64,000 nucleotides of DNA, taken from Atrina japonica (Eukaryota > Mollusca > Bivalvia > Pterioida > Pinnidae). Under the pieces are notes generated by a model, which ran no database searches, was not told the origin of the DNA, and saw only the letters and a list, made by a program, of their open reading frames with translations. The position numbers were made by a program, and so were the translations under genes. The stretch spans positions 102,501 through 166,500 of the forward strand of contig BROG01000528.1 of assembly GCA_030159075.1 (NCBI GenBank). The letters run 5' to 3'. Of this stretch, positions 48,110 to 58,740 are shown piece after piece (position 1 is the first letter of the stretch; every line of letters starts with the position of its first letter).

Positions 48110-50040
48110 TATACATACAGCGTGTACATTAAACCCCATGCAGTATCTAAGGGAAAATGTTTGGGAAAGTACATAACTATAATAAAAGGATAATATAACA
48201 ATATAGTCAGTCGAAAATACAGGTTATCTTGGGAAAAAGAGTGCAGATGCAAGTAATCATCAATATTTAAGTACCAACATGGAAACGAAAACAAGACATG
48301 GCGTCGAATTACTTTCCAGTTATGTAAAGTAATCATTCTAGTATGTATATCTGGGCGATAATTAAAATTCTGATTTTTGTCACCAGCGAGGAATGTCCTG
48401 GCAACTATTATTTACATAGCTGTGAAAACAAATGTGTTTCATTAATTTAACTTACACGAGACATTAGTATCAGCTGACATTTATTAATTAATGTTAGTTC
48501 ACAAAACGTACAAAACAATTATAGGGAATGAAACCTTGTAATGGGTAATAACGACGACGTACCTATAGATACTCGAAACTCCAAATTCATTAGAATACAA
48601 CAAACTGGGGATAATTCATTTATCCATTGCTTTCACAACACGATCATAATCAAGAGAAAGCATTTTATTTCATTCAAGCTATTTAATTATTTTTTAGAAT
48701 TCCACTCAAATACTGAATATTTACGTACCGACTGTAATTTCCTTCATTGGAATTATACGATATTTATTTAAACTTAAATGGCATACATTGTCACAAAACA
48801 AACAAAAGCCACAGAAAGAAATCGGAAAGACAAGACTGCATCTGTTGCGCACTCTACAGGCCCATATCGCGATAGACCTAGGTTTTGTTATAACCAGAAT
48901 CACAGGCCACGGGAATGACAGTTCGCTTCGTAGTTACAATTGTTACTTGTCAGTTGAACAGAAAAAAATTGAGAGATAGGCCTAGTGCAACTTTGTCAAG
49001 CATCTTTGATTTAAACTGGTCGCTTTGCCTTCACCAGATATTCCTGTCAGAAACAATTCGTCAATCGCATCGTGTGAAATCAGCTCCATCTCGCATTTCA
49101 TCTCCAATCCTTGCTAATTTTGGGGCCCATCTTGTTTTCTCACAACCTGCAATGACAAAACCGAGCATATTTATGGGCCTAGTGCTCATAGGTTTCTCAG
49201 TAATCAGTTATGGAGTTATACTCTATATAATTATCGTGTTCGTGTTACAAAAAATATGATTAGCTGATAATCATTCCATTAATAATATATCATAATTACT
49301 GAATTGACCTACATGAAAACACATAGTCATTGATCTATTATAGGCCTACATGGGATTTCCATAACGAAGCTGTCGATAATTTAGATTTAAACAGACCAGT
49401 AAAGAATAGTATATCATTGCATAACATAATCTGTATTTGTATTGTTTCAATGTATTTGAAGGATTTGCTAGTAGGCTATATGCTGAAATACTTACGTAAG
49501 TTACGATACGAAACAGTCATCACGGCATTTTCCAGCTGATTTGTAAAATTGTCAAAAGAAATGGCTACTTTCAGATATTGTGAACGAATATTAGCTGTCT
49601 CCCTTCTCTTAAGCCATACTCAAACTTTCTATGGTATATTCCATTAATAATATATCATAATTCAAACGGAAATTCGTTGTAAAACTGCGTGTCGCTCGAC
49701 CGCATGGGCGCAGTCATTTGCATTTTCAATTTTCTTCTGACACATTTAACCTCCTCCACCGAGCGATAGAATATTAATAACCAAGAACAAAACCTGAGAA
49801 TAAGTATTTAAGTATTAAAGATTTTCCATATCACTAATTTATTTCAAAATGATCTGAAGAAAACAAAATAAATCATAATTTCATTTAATATTTCCGGGCA
49901 GGAAAGGTAACTACTTCTCGTCTCACACAGCTGTTCAGCTGTTACGGCACCCCCCCCCCCACCCCCACCCCAAAGTCTATTATTCTGGAATGAATTTAGT
50001 ATCCAGTGGACTATAGTTTCACAGAAAAATGGTTATATAT
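48110..50040. other. No recognised gene
   Basis: The frame 48915-49259 has an ATG and a hydrophobic C-terminus but no family resemblance. 'ttccattaataatatatcat' occurs at 49272 and 49639. A poly-C/CCCCA run is at 49950-49973. Confidence 0.45.
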
Positions 50041-50044
50041 ATTT

Positions 50045-50045
50045 A

Positions 50046-50140
<95 letters not shown>
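50045..50140. repeat. Compound (CA)n(TA)n microsatellite
   Basis: (CA)n to about 50085, then (TA)n to 50140. Confidence 0.97.
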
Positions 50141-50142
<2 letters not shown>

Positions 50143-50234
50143 ATTGTTATTAATTTTAAGAAAAACATCGGGATATAAAAGCAATTGCTCATGGGAAAAA
50201 TTCTGTGCAACACTCTTTAAATAATAAAGCATTT

Positions 50235-50640
50235 TGACTCACGTGGATCTAAGGTTGATCGAAGGGGCATAACTAAGCTCATGTATACCAAATTACAACG
50301 CAATGACTAAAGGTAGCTCACGTGGACCGAAATAGATGACGTAGACTGAAGCTAGTTCACATGACCAGAATACATCACGTGGACTAAAGCTAGATCACAT
50401 GACCAAATGTATATCATGTGAACCAATTGTAACTCATATGGACCACAGTTGGGTCTGGATGAGCAAGGATAATACACATGGACAAAGGTAGTTTATGTGG
50501 ACCAAAACATGTCATGTAGTCTAAAACTAGATCACATAAACAAATGTGGATCATGTGGACCAAAGGTGGCTGCCTTGGACCAAATTAAACACGTCAGCTA
50601 AAAGTAATTGACATGGACCACAGTTCACGTAATTAAATAT
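50235..50640. repeat. Degenerate repeat 'cacgtggacc', ~30 bp unit
   Basis: About twelve diverged units of the form 'agatcacgtggaccaaa' with a variable 'ggtag' or 'tgtat' filler. Spacing is irregular, so the array is old. Confidence 0.78.
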
Positions 50641-50647
50641 TATTAAA

Positions 50648-50715
50648 AATAATACCAAAGTTATAATGCTCAAGACGATCGTTTCTGTCAGTTAGACTTC
50701 ATCAGTTTACAAATG
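50648..50715 (+). mobile_element. Short element terminus of the 18412/63668 family
   Basis: 'aataataccaaagttataat', 'gctcaagacgatcgtttctg' and 'gacttcatcagtt' match the other two copies. The other end was not found. Confidence 0.7.
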
Positions 50716-51024
50716 ATATCTTTTAGATAAATGCATATATTTCAAATAATATATTGTCGTTTAGGTCTATATTTGGCTACGTGCACATATATCCTAACTC
50801 ATGTTATAATTACACTTCAGTGCCATATTTCTTATCTGAGGACAAACTCCCACTATCGATGTTAAAACACATAAAATCATATAAAGCTGAGACTGACAAC
50901 AGAAATTGAAAGTGTAAAAATGTCGTTTTAACGATGAAAGAAACATATACCATTGCATATGACAGGCGTTCAAATTCTTATGGATCGACTTTTTATATGA
51001 ATGTACAAATTTATATTAAAATGA
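50716..51024. other. No recognised feature
   Basis: AT-rich sequence; nothing supported. Confidence 0.5.
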
Positions 51025-51170
51025 GATCCCTGTGCCAACAACCCGTCAGCGAGCAGCCTACCTCCGTCATGAAATGCTCACATGCCAAACACGCCCATGC
51101 ACACTGAATCACTTGTGAACTCCATATGCGGGCGATTGTGGGACATTTCTTGATCTTAAACATGGCTTTT
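51025..51170 (-). pseudogene. Penelope-like reverse transcriptase C-terminal fragment
   Basis: It is colinear with 35035-35180: 'gatccctgtgccaacaa', 'ccatatgcgggcgattgtgg' and 'gacatttcttgatcttaaa'. It is diverged and too short to translate usefully. It lies upstream of a separate 3' end copy of opposite orientation. Confidence 0.72.
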
Positions 51171-51359
51171 ATATTGTAATATCAATAAATTATTTCTTGA
51201 TATAAAAAATAAAAACATCACCAAGTATTCTATTGATAATAACAAAATGATTTTGAATATTAACTTTATAAACATTAAATATTTTTTGTCAAACTTCTAT
51301 ATTATATAAAATGAAAACCCTTATTATCCTACAATATCTGATACATTAACGTTGATCTA

Positions 51360-51635
51360 CAGATTTGAGTTATACTGCAGGGTGTGACCGATCAACAAAC
51401 AGGGGGTGTGATGCTTACTCCTCTATGACCACTGATTCTTCCTCTGGATTTCCAAGGGTCCGTATTTGTCCAATATTACCACTGGATTTCCAAGGGTCCG
51501 TGTTTGTCCAATATTACCAGATTTGTATTCTGGTCCATTCTGAAAATTTATATATTGGTATCTGTAATTTGGACATCCTGTAGATTTATATGTTGGTATT
51601 TGTGATTTGGACATCCTGTAGATTTGTGATTTTTA
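51360..51635 (+). mobile_element. Penelope-like 3' end with internal duplications
   Basis: 'ggtgtgaccgatcaacaa' and 'gatgcttactcctct' begin it. The block 'ggatttccaagggtccgt' occurs twice (51447 and 51483), and the terminal 'tatattggtatctgtaattt' plus 'ggacatcctgtagattt' repeats two to three times. The terminus was therefore extended by local duplication. Confidence 0.8.
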
Positions 51636-51639
51636 TGTT

Positions 51640-52075
51640 TAAAGTGCGATAATCATAAATAGGTAGATCCGTAATTCATTTGATTTCAAGGAAGCACTTC
51701 TGTCTATTGGTGTTTTATACATTGATATCAGAAATCACCAGTATTATTTGGTTGAATGTATCGCGTAACTAACGCTATAAAATGATAAGTGATGAACGTG
51801 CAGTCAATCACCTTGTCACAAGTCTAACGCTATATGAAACTAGAACAAATTACTGGGAAACAGGTGCGACATAATCATTGGCGCTACACAACCATTGGTA
51901 ATTAATTAATGCTTTATCATCAAAATATCAATGTTGTTAGATGTCAGATCAAGTTCTGCCAGTTTAAATCAAGGTTTTATAACAGGAACAGCATTGGCAA
52001 GAAGAAGAAAAATCGGCTTTTGACAGTGTTAAAAAAAGCTTTTCTTTCTCGTTCGGTAAGAAAAAAAAAGCTCTT
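51640..52075. other. Flank of the 62-bp satellite
   Basis: 'ggcgctacacaaccattggt' near 51880 resembles 'aacgctacacacctatcggt' at 61950, just left of the related array at 61985. No gene is seen. Confidence 0.45.
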
Positions 52076-52079
52076 AGAG

Positions 52080-53097
52080 TATGGTACCAGAACATGACAT
52101 CGGTAGAAAGCTCGTCGGTTAGTTATACAATCAACTTCTGGGACTAAACACCGGAACGTGACATCAGTAGAGATCTCAGCGGTAAGTAATACAATCAAGT
52201 TCTGAGGCTAAACACCGGAACATGACATCGATAGAGATCTCAGATGTAAGTAATACAATCAAGTTCTGAGGCTAAACACCGGACCATGACACTGGTACTG
52301 ATCTCAGAGGGAAGTAATACAATCAAGTTCTGAGACTAAACACCGGAACATGACACTGGTACTGATCTCAGAGGTAAGTAATACAATCAAGTTCTGAGAC
52401 TAAACACCGGAACATGACACTGGTACTGATCTTAGAGGTAAGTGATACAATCAAGTTCTGAGGCTAAACACCGGAACATGACACTGGTACTGATATTAGA
52501 GGTAAGTAATACAACCAAGTTCTGAGACTAAACACCGGAACATGACACTGGTACTGATCTCAGAGGTAAGCAATACAATCAAGCTCTGGAACAAAACACC
52601 GGGATATGGCATCGGTAAAGAGCTTGTCGGTAGGTAATGCAATCAAGTTCTGGCAGTTGTACAACAGAACATGACATCGGTAGATATATTTTCGGTAAGT
52701 AATAACATCAATATATGGCAGTTGGACTCCAGGACATGACTTTGATAAAACTCTCACCGGTAAGTAAAACAATTATGTTCTGGAACTAAAAACCGGAACA
52801 TAGCATCGATGGGGATCTTGTCGGTGAGTAATGCAATCAAGTTCTGGGACTAAACGCCGGAACATGAAATCGGTAGAACTCCCGTCGGCAAGTAAATACA
52901 ATCAAGTTCTGGGACTAAACACATGACATCGGTAGAGATTTCGTCGGTAAGTAAAACAATGAAGTTCTGGGACCGAACACCGGAACATGACATCGGTAGA
53001 GATTTCGTCGGTGAGTAATGAAGTCAAATTCTGGAACAAAACACCAGACCATGGATTTGGTAAAGATCTCGTCGGTAAGAAATACAATCAAGCTGGA
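52080..53097. repeat. 62-bp satellite, ~16 copies
   Basis: The unit contains 'gtaagtaatacaatcaagtt', 'ctgagactaaacaccggaac' and 'atgacactggtactgatctc'. The copies from 52080 to about 52570 are most alike; later ones diverge ('catcggtagagatttcgtcg'). Almost every unit carries a GTAAGTA, which is donor-like. The array ends about 290 bp before the receptor ATG. Confidence 0.94.
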
Positions 53098-53384
53098 TGT
53101 GTCTCTTCATATAAGTAGTCCTATACATTCGAACCGCAATGTTTGACTAATTATACAAATCTAGCTAGTTTCTATATCAATCATTAATTGAGCTGTTCAA
53201 CGGGGTAACAAGAATATGGTGATAGGATATTTTGGGAGACACAAACATTTGCTGGTCTTACACTCAAATATATAAAGATTATAAATCTAAATGCTGACCC
53301 ACACTCATGTCTCCTGTTTAACAGTTTCAATGTAAACACTTGTTAACTACTACTTGTAACATAGTACTTTTTGATCCTTCAGAA
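53098..53384 (+). other. Receptor upstream region
   Basis: Separates the satellite from the receptor ATG. 'ctcctgtttaacag' at about 53311-53324 looks like a splice acceptor, so a 5' untranslated exon further upstream is possible. Confidence 0.4.
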
Positions 53385-54365
53385 ATGGACCCTTCATTAA
53401 ACAGCTCAAGATACCCTTTGGCAAACGAGTCACTCACACGTGGCGATACAGCGCCTGGATCAGAAAATGTGGGAACCTATATGCGCACACTGGCTTTCCT
53501 GGTTTCTCTTTTTACCACAGTGTCAAATGGTTCGATCCTAGTACTTCTCTGTAAGAGTAACCAACTGCGACAGACGACATACGTAGTTCTTGTACTGGCC
53601 TTGTGTGTTACGGACCTGTTGGTCGGAATGTCTGGTGTTTTGCTATGGATGATGCAATACATAAGTTCCTGGACTGATTCCGTAGCTCTTTGTTTTTTGC
53701 AAATGTATGTTTTCGTAAATGGCATTGCGGTATCACTAGCACAGATATTTTTGATTTGTTTGAACAGATATTTAGTAGCACAGAATAGCCGATACAATTA
53801 TGTAATTTTCGACGGAAAACGTAAATACGTTACAGTTCTCTTATTTTGGGTAATCTTTTATACCTACCCGTTGTGGGGAATCAAATATGTCCCAGATATA
53901 ATCGTTACCTGTAGCATTACTACAATCTTCAGTGACAACCACAGTACGTATCTGTTTCCATTGTCGTGTTCGTATGTTGTATTGTACATTTTGATAATTG
54001 CGTTTTACATAGCTACGACACGAAAAGTTAGAAAACGATTGGTCACCGTTGACGTCATAGGAGACAACACAGCACCGTCTACGGTTGACCAGACTGTCAT
54101 CACCACGGTGATGGTAAAGAAACGAGCACAGGCTATACACATGTCGTGGACCATTGGAATCATTCTCCTTCTTCTAGTTTTAATGACTGGTCCGTTTATA
54201 TCTACTGTTTTTCTCCTGGCCATTACAAACCACGTGCGACGACTTTGGAGAGTCATGGTGTCGTCTATCGCTCTTATAAACTCGGCCATTAATCCAATTG
54301 TGTATTTTTGGCGAATCCCCGAGTTACGTCATGAGATAAAGAAACAATGCACATGTAAAGTTTAA
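53385..54365 (+). CDS. Class A (rhodopsin-like) G-protein-coupled receptor, intronless, 326 aa
   Basis: A seven-helix plasma-membrane receptor; the ligand is unknown. I chose ATG 53385 (purine at -3, G at +4); no in-frame ATG lies upstream before a stop. The N-terminus has glycosylation sequons at Asn6 and Asn14. Helix 1 carries Asn48 ('SNGSILV') and helix 2 Asp77 ('LCVTDLLVG'). Cys103 and Cys176 can form the usual disulfide. The end of helix 3 is Asn127-Arg128-Tyr129 rather than Asp/Glu-Arg-Tyr. Helix 4 has Trp155. Helix 6 has Pro270 in 'LMTGPF' without the CWxP tryptophan. Helix 7 ends in 'NPIVY' (303-307), then a short tail with Cys322 and Cys324 as possible palmitoylation sites. Length and motifs fit a small class A receptor of the amine/adenosine style, but I cannot name a subfamily. 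Confidence 0.93.
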   Translation: MDPSLNSSRYPLANESLTRGDTAPGSENVGTYMRTLAFLVSLFTTVSNGSILVLLCKSNQLRQTTYVVLVLALCVTDLLVGMSGVLLWMMQYISSWTDSVALCFLQMYVFVNGIAVSLAQIFLICLNRYLVAQNSRYNYVIFDGKRKYVTVLLFWVIFYTYPLWGIKYVPDIIVTCSITTIFSDNHSTYLFPLSCSYVVLYILIIAFYIATTRKVRKRLVTVDVIGDNTAPSTVDQTVITTVMVKKRAQAIHMSWTIGIILLLLVLMTGPFISTVFLLAITNHVRRLWRVMVSSIALINSAINPIVYFWRIPELRHEIKKQCTCKV

Positions 54366-54545
54366 AGTGACGTGCAATTTTACATGTCGTGAAATTAAAA
54401 AACATTATCTTATAAACGTCAACCTTTAAAAGAGCTCCTTGAAGTAACTTCATTCCGTAATCGCATTATATGCTGGATAAATTTTGAGCACGTATTCAGA
54501 TACATCACATACGACAGCTCGGGCTATGGATGATTTATTTTACGG

Positions 54546-54551
54546 AATAAA
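54546..54551 (+). terminator. Candidate polyadenylation signal, receptor gene
   Basis: AATAAA about 180 bp after the stop codon. Confidence 0.45.
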
Positions 54552-55220
54552 ACTAAAAGTTAAAATTTCTAGATCATTAATAATCATAACATGTAATTAA
54601 TTGTTTAGATTTATGTCTGCACACAAAACACATTTTCACATCCGGTTGGATATGACTACGGAAATATGCGAAGTATGAAGGAATGTTTCCCTCTAGAATT
54701 ATTTTCCTGAAGATATGTTACTCCGATGTAATTTCCCTTTAGTTATTTCATCCAATTTCTCATTTTTTCATTTTTATATAGCGGTATTTTTATTGTTTTG
54801 TGATCATATATAATCATCCCGATAGACCATAATAGACTGGTCTGAAACAATAGACATGAGTGTACCACGTAGATAATCAGGGATGAAAGGGTTAATCCAA
54901 TCAGGATATTTTGAATAAAATGAGGCATAATAATATACAATATTGTTGTTTTTATTTGTGCTATCTTTTGTGTCTTTTACAAGAAAAGTCACTCGGACAC
55001 GTGAATGGATCAAAATAACTTGAACTAACAGAAATAGATTATGGGAAGTATGACGAACAGGTTGACGGACTGACAACGAGGGGGTAAACAGCAAGACCCG
55101 ATATTCATGGCAGGAGTATAAAAAGCCAATTGTTCGTTACTTTTCCATCGGATTTAAGAGATATTTGGTTAAAACTGAAGGGTGTTTATACCTACATACG
55201 CTATATTTTTTCACTTATTA
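54552..55220. other. No recognised gene
   Basis: AT-rich DNA; minus frames 54940-54743 and 55094-54804 resemble nothing known. Confidence 0.5.
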
Positions 55221-55221
55221 A

Positions 55222-55360
55222 ATACAAAAAGATCACAGATACAAAAATCCTTAAATCTTAAGGAGGTTCAGGAGACAAATATACAAATCTGGTGAACATT
55301 GGACAAACACGGATCTACAAAAATACAGAGGTGGGATCAGGTGCAATGGAGGCGTCTTTT
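55222..55360 (-). mobile_element. Penelope-like 3' end, short copy
   Basis: 'aaaaagatcacagatac', 'aatctggtgaacattggaca' and 'cagaggtgggatcaggtgca' match the family end. Confidence 0.8.
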
Positions 55361-55745
55361 TTAGTTTTTGAAGATCTATAAAATGAGCAGGTAACATCAA
55401 CAATTATTACACTATTATATTGTACAAAGGCGTTGTGCACGTTGACGAAATAAAAGCATGTAAATGGAATAGCTATCTGCTATTTGTGAATTACTTGGCG
55501 CATTTAATGAAATATTTTGATTTTCATTTCTTGAAAACGAAAATTTGGCAGTCATTGCAATGTCCATAAACTACTCGCACAGAAATACATGGTTGAACGC
55601 TAGAGTTTTATTGACCTTTTCACCGAGGTTGATCTTTTCAGTGAACCCGAGATGTTTCCATGTAACATTTGCGGCGGATGTTGCATGCTAACAGGGGACG
55701 CTGACTCCTTCAGGACACCTGGTCAGGCCCCGTTTGGGATTTGGG
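55361..55745. other. No recognised feature
   Basis: No gene seen. 'aacaggggacgctgactcct' followed by 'caggacacctggtcag' near 55690-55730 weakly echoes the Penelope-like end in plus orientation. Confidence 0.4.
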
Positions 55746-55758
55746 ATTTTATTTTACT

Positions 55759-55930
55759 CTAATGCTGGAAAGAGGAGTAGTCATGAAATATATTTAACTG
55801 TTTCTGTAAATCTTCTGCGGTTCCAGACATTAGAACAATGTAGTCTGCGTAAAGCAAAACAGAGAGATTCATTTTTTGTTTTCTATTTTTATTTTGAATA
55901 GTGTTATACGCCATACTCAACAATTTTTCA
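55759..55930 (-). pseudogene. LINE reverse transcriptase fragment, active site mutated
   Basis: The minus strand encodes 'MNLSVLLYADYIVLMSGTAE' and 'DLQKQLNIFHDYSS', the region around the LINE catalytic motif. The normal F/Y-A-D-D box reads YADY, losing the second catalytic aspartate. The fragment is short and joins the repeat at 55925. Confidence 0.82.
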
Positions 55931-56035
55931 GTCATATTGTGGCGACCAGTTTTAATGGTGGAGGATAGAACCCGGTCACCCGGGAAGAGACCTGCCATCC
56001 GCAAGTAAACTGGCAAATTTTCTCACAAAAATCGC
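55925..56035 (-). mobile_element. SINE-like dispersed repeat copy
   Basis: 'gtggcgaccagttttaatgg', 'tggaggatagaacccggtca', 'cccgggaagagacctgcc' and 'gcaagtaaactggcaaattt' give the longest copy of the family also seen at 32395, 47990 and 63110. Confidence 0.68.
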
Positions 56036-56439
56036 CTACATATCTGGATGAGTGGAACAAATGGTATAAAAATTCCAAAATCATTCACACACAATGAAAA
56101 TAAAGAGGGAGATAATTTTCGTTTACATGAAAAGTTTTCTGAAAAACAATTCTTTGCTTTAAGTCAAGCATTGTACCATTATTCATGTTAACATTGCATT
56201 AAAATATTTCTCTATGATATTACTTTCAAAATCTTATTCCTTAAACCTAAGTGCTACACAGAAAACCTTTTCGAATCGAAAAATGCACAATAGCGTATAG
56301 CGTTTCTTACCCGAGTTTTCAACTATATTCACCAATGGACACAAAGCGAAAACATGGTGTACATTTGAGTGGAGGGCCATAGATGATCAATTTGATTGTA
56401 AATAATATTGACACACTATTATTGAGGAATTTTGTCCTA
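56036..56439. other. No recognised feature
   Basis: AT-rich DNA; nothing supported. Confidence 0.5.
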
Positions 56440-56625
56440 TTACACATTGCACAATAATATTGTGCAATAAAACGGTCACATACACATTGTGCAATAAAAC
56501 GGTCACATACACATTGAACGTCGTGACCAACACATTTGGTTCCATCACACACGGCACAATAATATTGTGCAATAAAACGGTCGCATACAGATTGAACGTC
56601 GTGACCAACACATCGTTGATGACAC
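56440..56625. repeat. ~107-bp tandem duplication with small palindromes
   Basis: 'gcacaataatattgtgcaat' plus 'aaaacggtc' occurs at 56450 and 56557, each time continuing to 'attgaacgtcgtgaccaac'. A 30-bp subunit ('ttgtgcaataaaacggtcac') is repeated once more inside. GCACAATAATATTGTGC can fold on itself. Confidence 0.85.
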
Positions 56626-56629
56626 CAGG

Positions 56630-57695
56630 GATGACGCTTTAGTCTAGTGCTATTCCCGAAAAAGAGGCCTAGGAGAAAAAGAACAAGGTGGATGAAGAAG
56701 TGGCTGATGTAAAGACAACCTTATGGTCATAGAATCTGATTGCTTCGTCACTTTTGATTTTCTACAGACAGGGGTGTTCCCTGTATGAAACAATACATTC
56801 CAGTATATATTTGCGTTCAGTATCTTTGCTACTTGCTGCTACAATTGTGCTACACTACATGTTTATGATGTTGTTGGTTTGGCTATAGACTATATAGAAT
56901 GAGGATATTCAGCAACTATTTCCAATACCAGGCACAGACGACGACAATCGTCAGTAATTTTTTATGTTTCAATATATTGCAATCGTCAAACTATCAATAA
57001 TATTGTCAATATTAATTTTTTCTATGTCGCTTCAATATTATTGCTGTCAATCTTCATTCATACCAGTTGTCCACTAACACCTGATTCAATATAGGTATTG
57101 TCCAATTTATATATATATATATATATATATATTATTATGAAACAATCAAAAAAAAAGTTGGATTCACAAATTTGATAGGAAAAAAAAGTCGTCTATCACA
57201 GGTCGCAAGAAAAAATCATATTATGTTCCAGCATCCGTGCTCTAATTACATGAAGAAATCAAATTTCTGACAATATTAAGTGTATGGTTTCCAGGGACAT
57301 CAAGAAAATTCATATACCCATCAGCATACTTAAAAACTTTGCTGATTACCTTTAATTGTTTCTTTAACACTAAATTTGTACATCAGAATTGTTCACTATA
57401 GGAAATGCTGAAATTTCTGTTAAATTGACAAAACTTGCAAGTCAAAATATAACAGGGGATGCTTACTTTAATGAAGTTTTCCATATAAGCACATTAACAA
57501 ATTCCATGGAAACTTGTCAAATGGAGACTTTTCCCCTATGGAGGCCCTTTTTCGTACAGTTACTTGTATGATTTTGTCCGAATATTGACTACCAAACAGC
57601 CTTTTCAAATACTTTTCTTTAGATATATATTTTATTTCTTGTGACTATTCCTTTATATATATTCTATATAATATATAGATTGTATACTTTATATT
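56630..57695. other. No recognised gene; short (TA)n
   Basis: A (TA)n run lies at 57108-57132. The frame 57389-57571 is unrecognised. Confidence 0.5.
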
Positions 57696-57696
57696 T

Positions 57697-58300
57697 TTAT
57701 ATTTTTTTCCTGTGACTTTTTTTCCTACTTATATATATAATATTAAAATTGAAATTGTCTCTTTTGTCCCTAAGGGAGGTGTAAAGTAGACCGTCCTTTC
57801 CAGTCGACAGGAGTAAATCTAGGTAAGAAGCAGATGTGTTGCTCTCTGTCGTCTCTTTGATATCAAGCTCAACAGGATACATCTGGCCGAGGTTATTCTG
57901 AAATTCAGAATTATTTATGGACAGAACGTTGTCGATATACGTGTAAGTAAAATTGAACCGAGATGCTAGCTGTTTCTTTGAAGAGTAGAAACTATACATT
58001 CCGCATCATATGAATGAAACAAGATATCAGCCAAGAGAGGTGCACAATTGATTCCCATTGGAATGCCGACAATTTGTTTATATCAACTTCAGTGTGTTTA
58101 AGTGTAGATGCACAGTGGCGTTGGACTCAATAAGTGTTATGATAACCAATGACTAGATATTCAAATGTTCGGGTACCGCTTTTAATGAAAAAAAAGGTGT
58201 CAATGATGCCAACAATACTCTCTTTTATACTTTGTCATGTGGAATAGCTGTGTAAAGAGTACTTTTTTCATTTGGAACAGTTGTGTAAAGATTGCATCGA
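57697..58300 (-). pseudogene. Penelope-like reverse transcriptase fragment
   Basis: The open part 57999-57697 reads 'KQLASRFNFTYTYIDNVLSI', 'LGQMYPVELDIKETTESNTS' and 'ASYLDLLLSTGKDG'. The catalytic YIDD is YIDN. Upstream (58000-58300) the DNA follows 35450-35780 with an internal deletion ('cacaattgattcccattgga', 'atgtggaatagctgtgtaaa'). It belongs to a subfamily closer to the copy at 60570 than to that at 35020. Confidence 0.85.
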
Positions 58301-58374
58301 CATAAATCTAAGTTATGAAATGAAAACGCAATAGGCAGGATAAAACGTGATATTACTACTCATTACATACTTCT

Positions 58375-58740
58375 AGAAACTGAAATAACATAAGGAATGT
58401 GTGATGCAGACCGTCTTTTCAGACAGATAGGAGTTAATCTAGGTACGAAGTAAATGTACTGCTTTTCGTCGCCTCATAAACCCCACCCTCTACAGGATAC
58501 ATCTTGCCGAGCTAATTCTGTATTATTTATAAACATGGCGCCGTCAATGTATCTGTAAGTAAAACTGAACAGAGATGTTAATTGTTTCTTTCATGCGGAT
58601 ACTGTATAAATGTCGCTTCATTCTAATACAAAAAGTTAACAGGAAGGAGAGGGACACAATTGGTACCCATGAGAAACTGACTATCTGCTCGAAAAACTTT
58701 ATAAAGTGAACTTTTTAATGTCTTTTCAGCAATTGATATC
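58375..58740 (-). pseudogene. Second Penelope-like fragment in tandem
   Basis: It repeats the order of 57780-58060 in more diverged form: 'gatgcagaccgtcttttcag', 'ggagttaatctaggtacgaa', 'acaggatacatcttgccgag', 'gtaaaactgaac' and 'cacaattggtacccatgaga'. It is riddled with stops. Confidence 0.75.

Noticed and set aside
48915..49259. 114-codon plus-strand frame with a hydrophobic C-terminus
   Set aside because: No recognisable domain, no splice or poly(A) context, and AT-rich surroundings can give such frames by chance.
53340..53384. Longer N-terminus for the receptor starting at TTG 53340
   Set aside because: TTG is not a usual animal start; the ATG at 53385 has a better context and gives a normal class A N-terminus.
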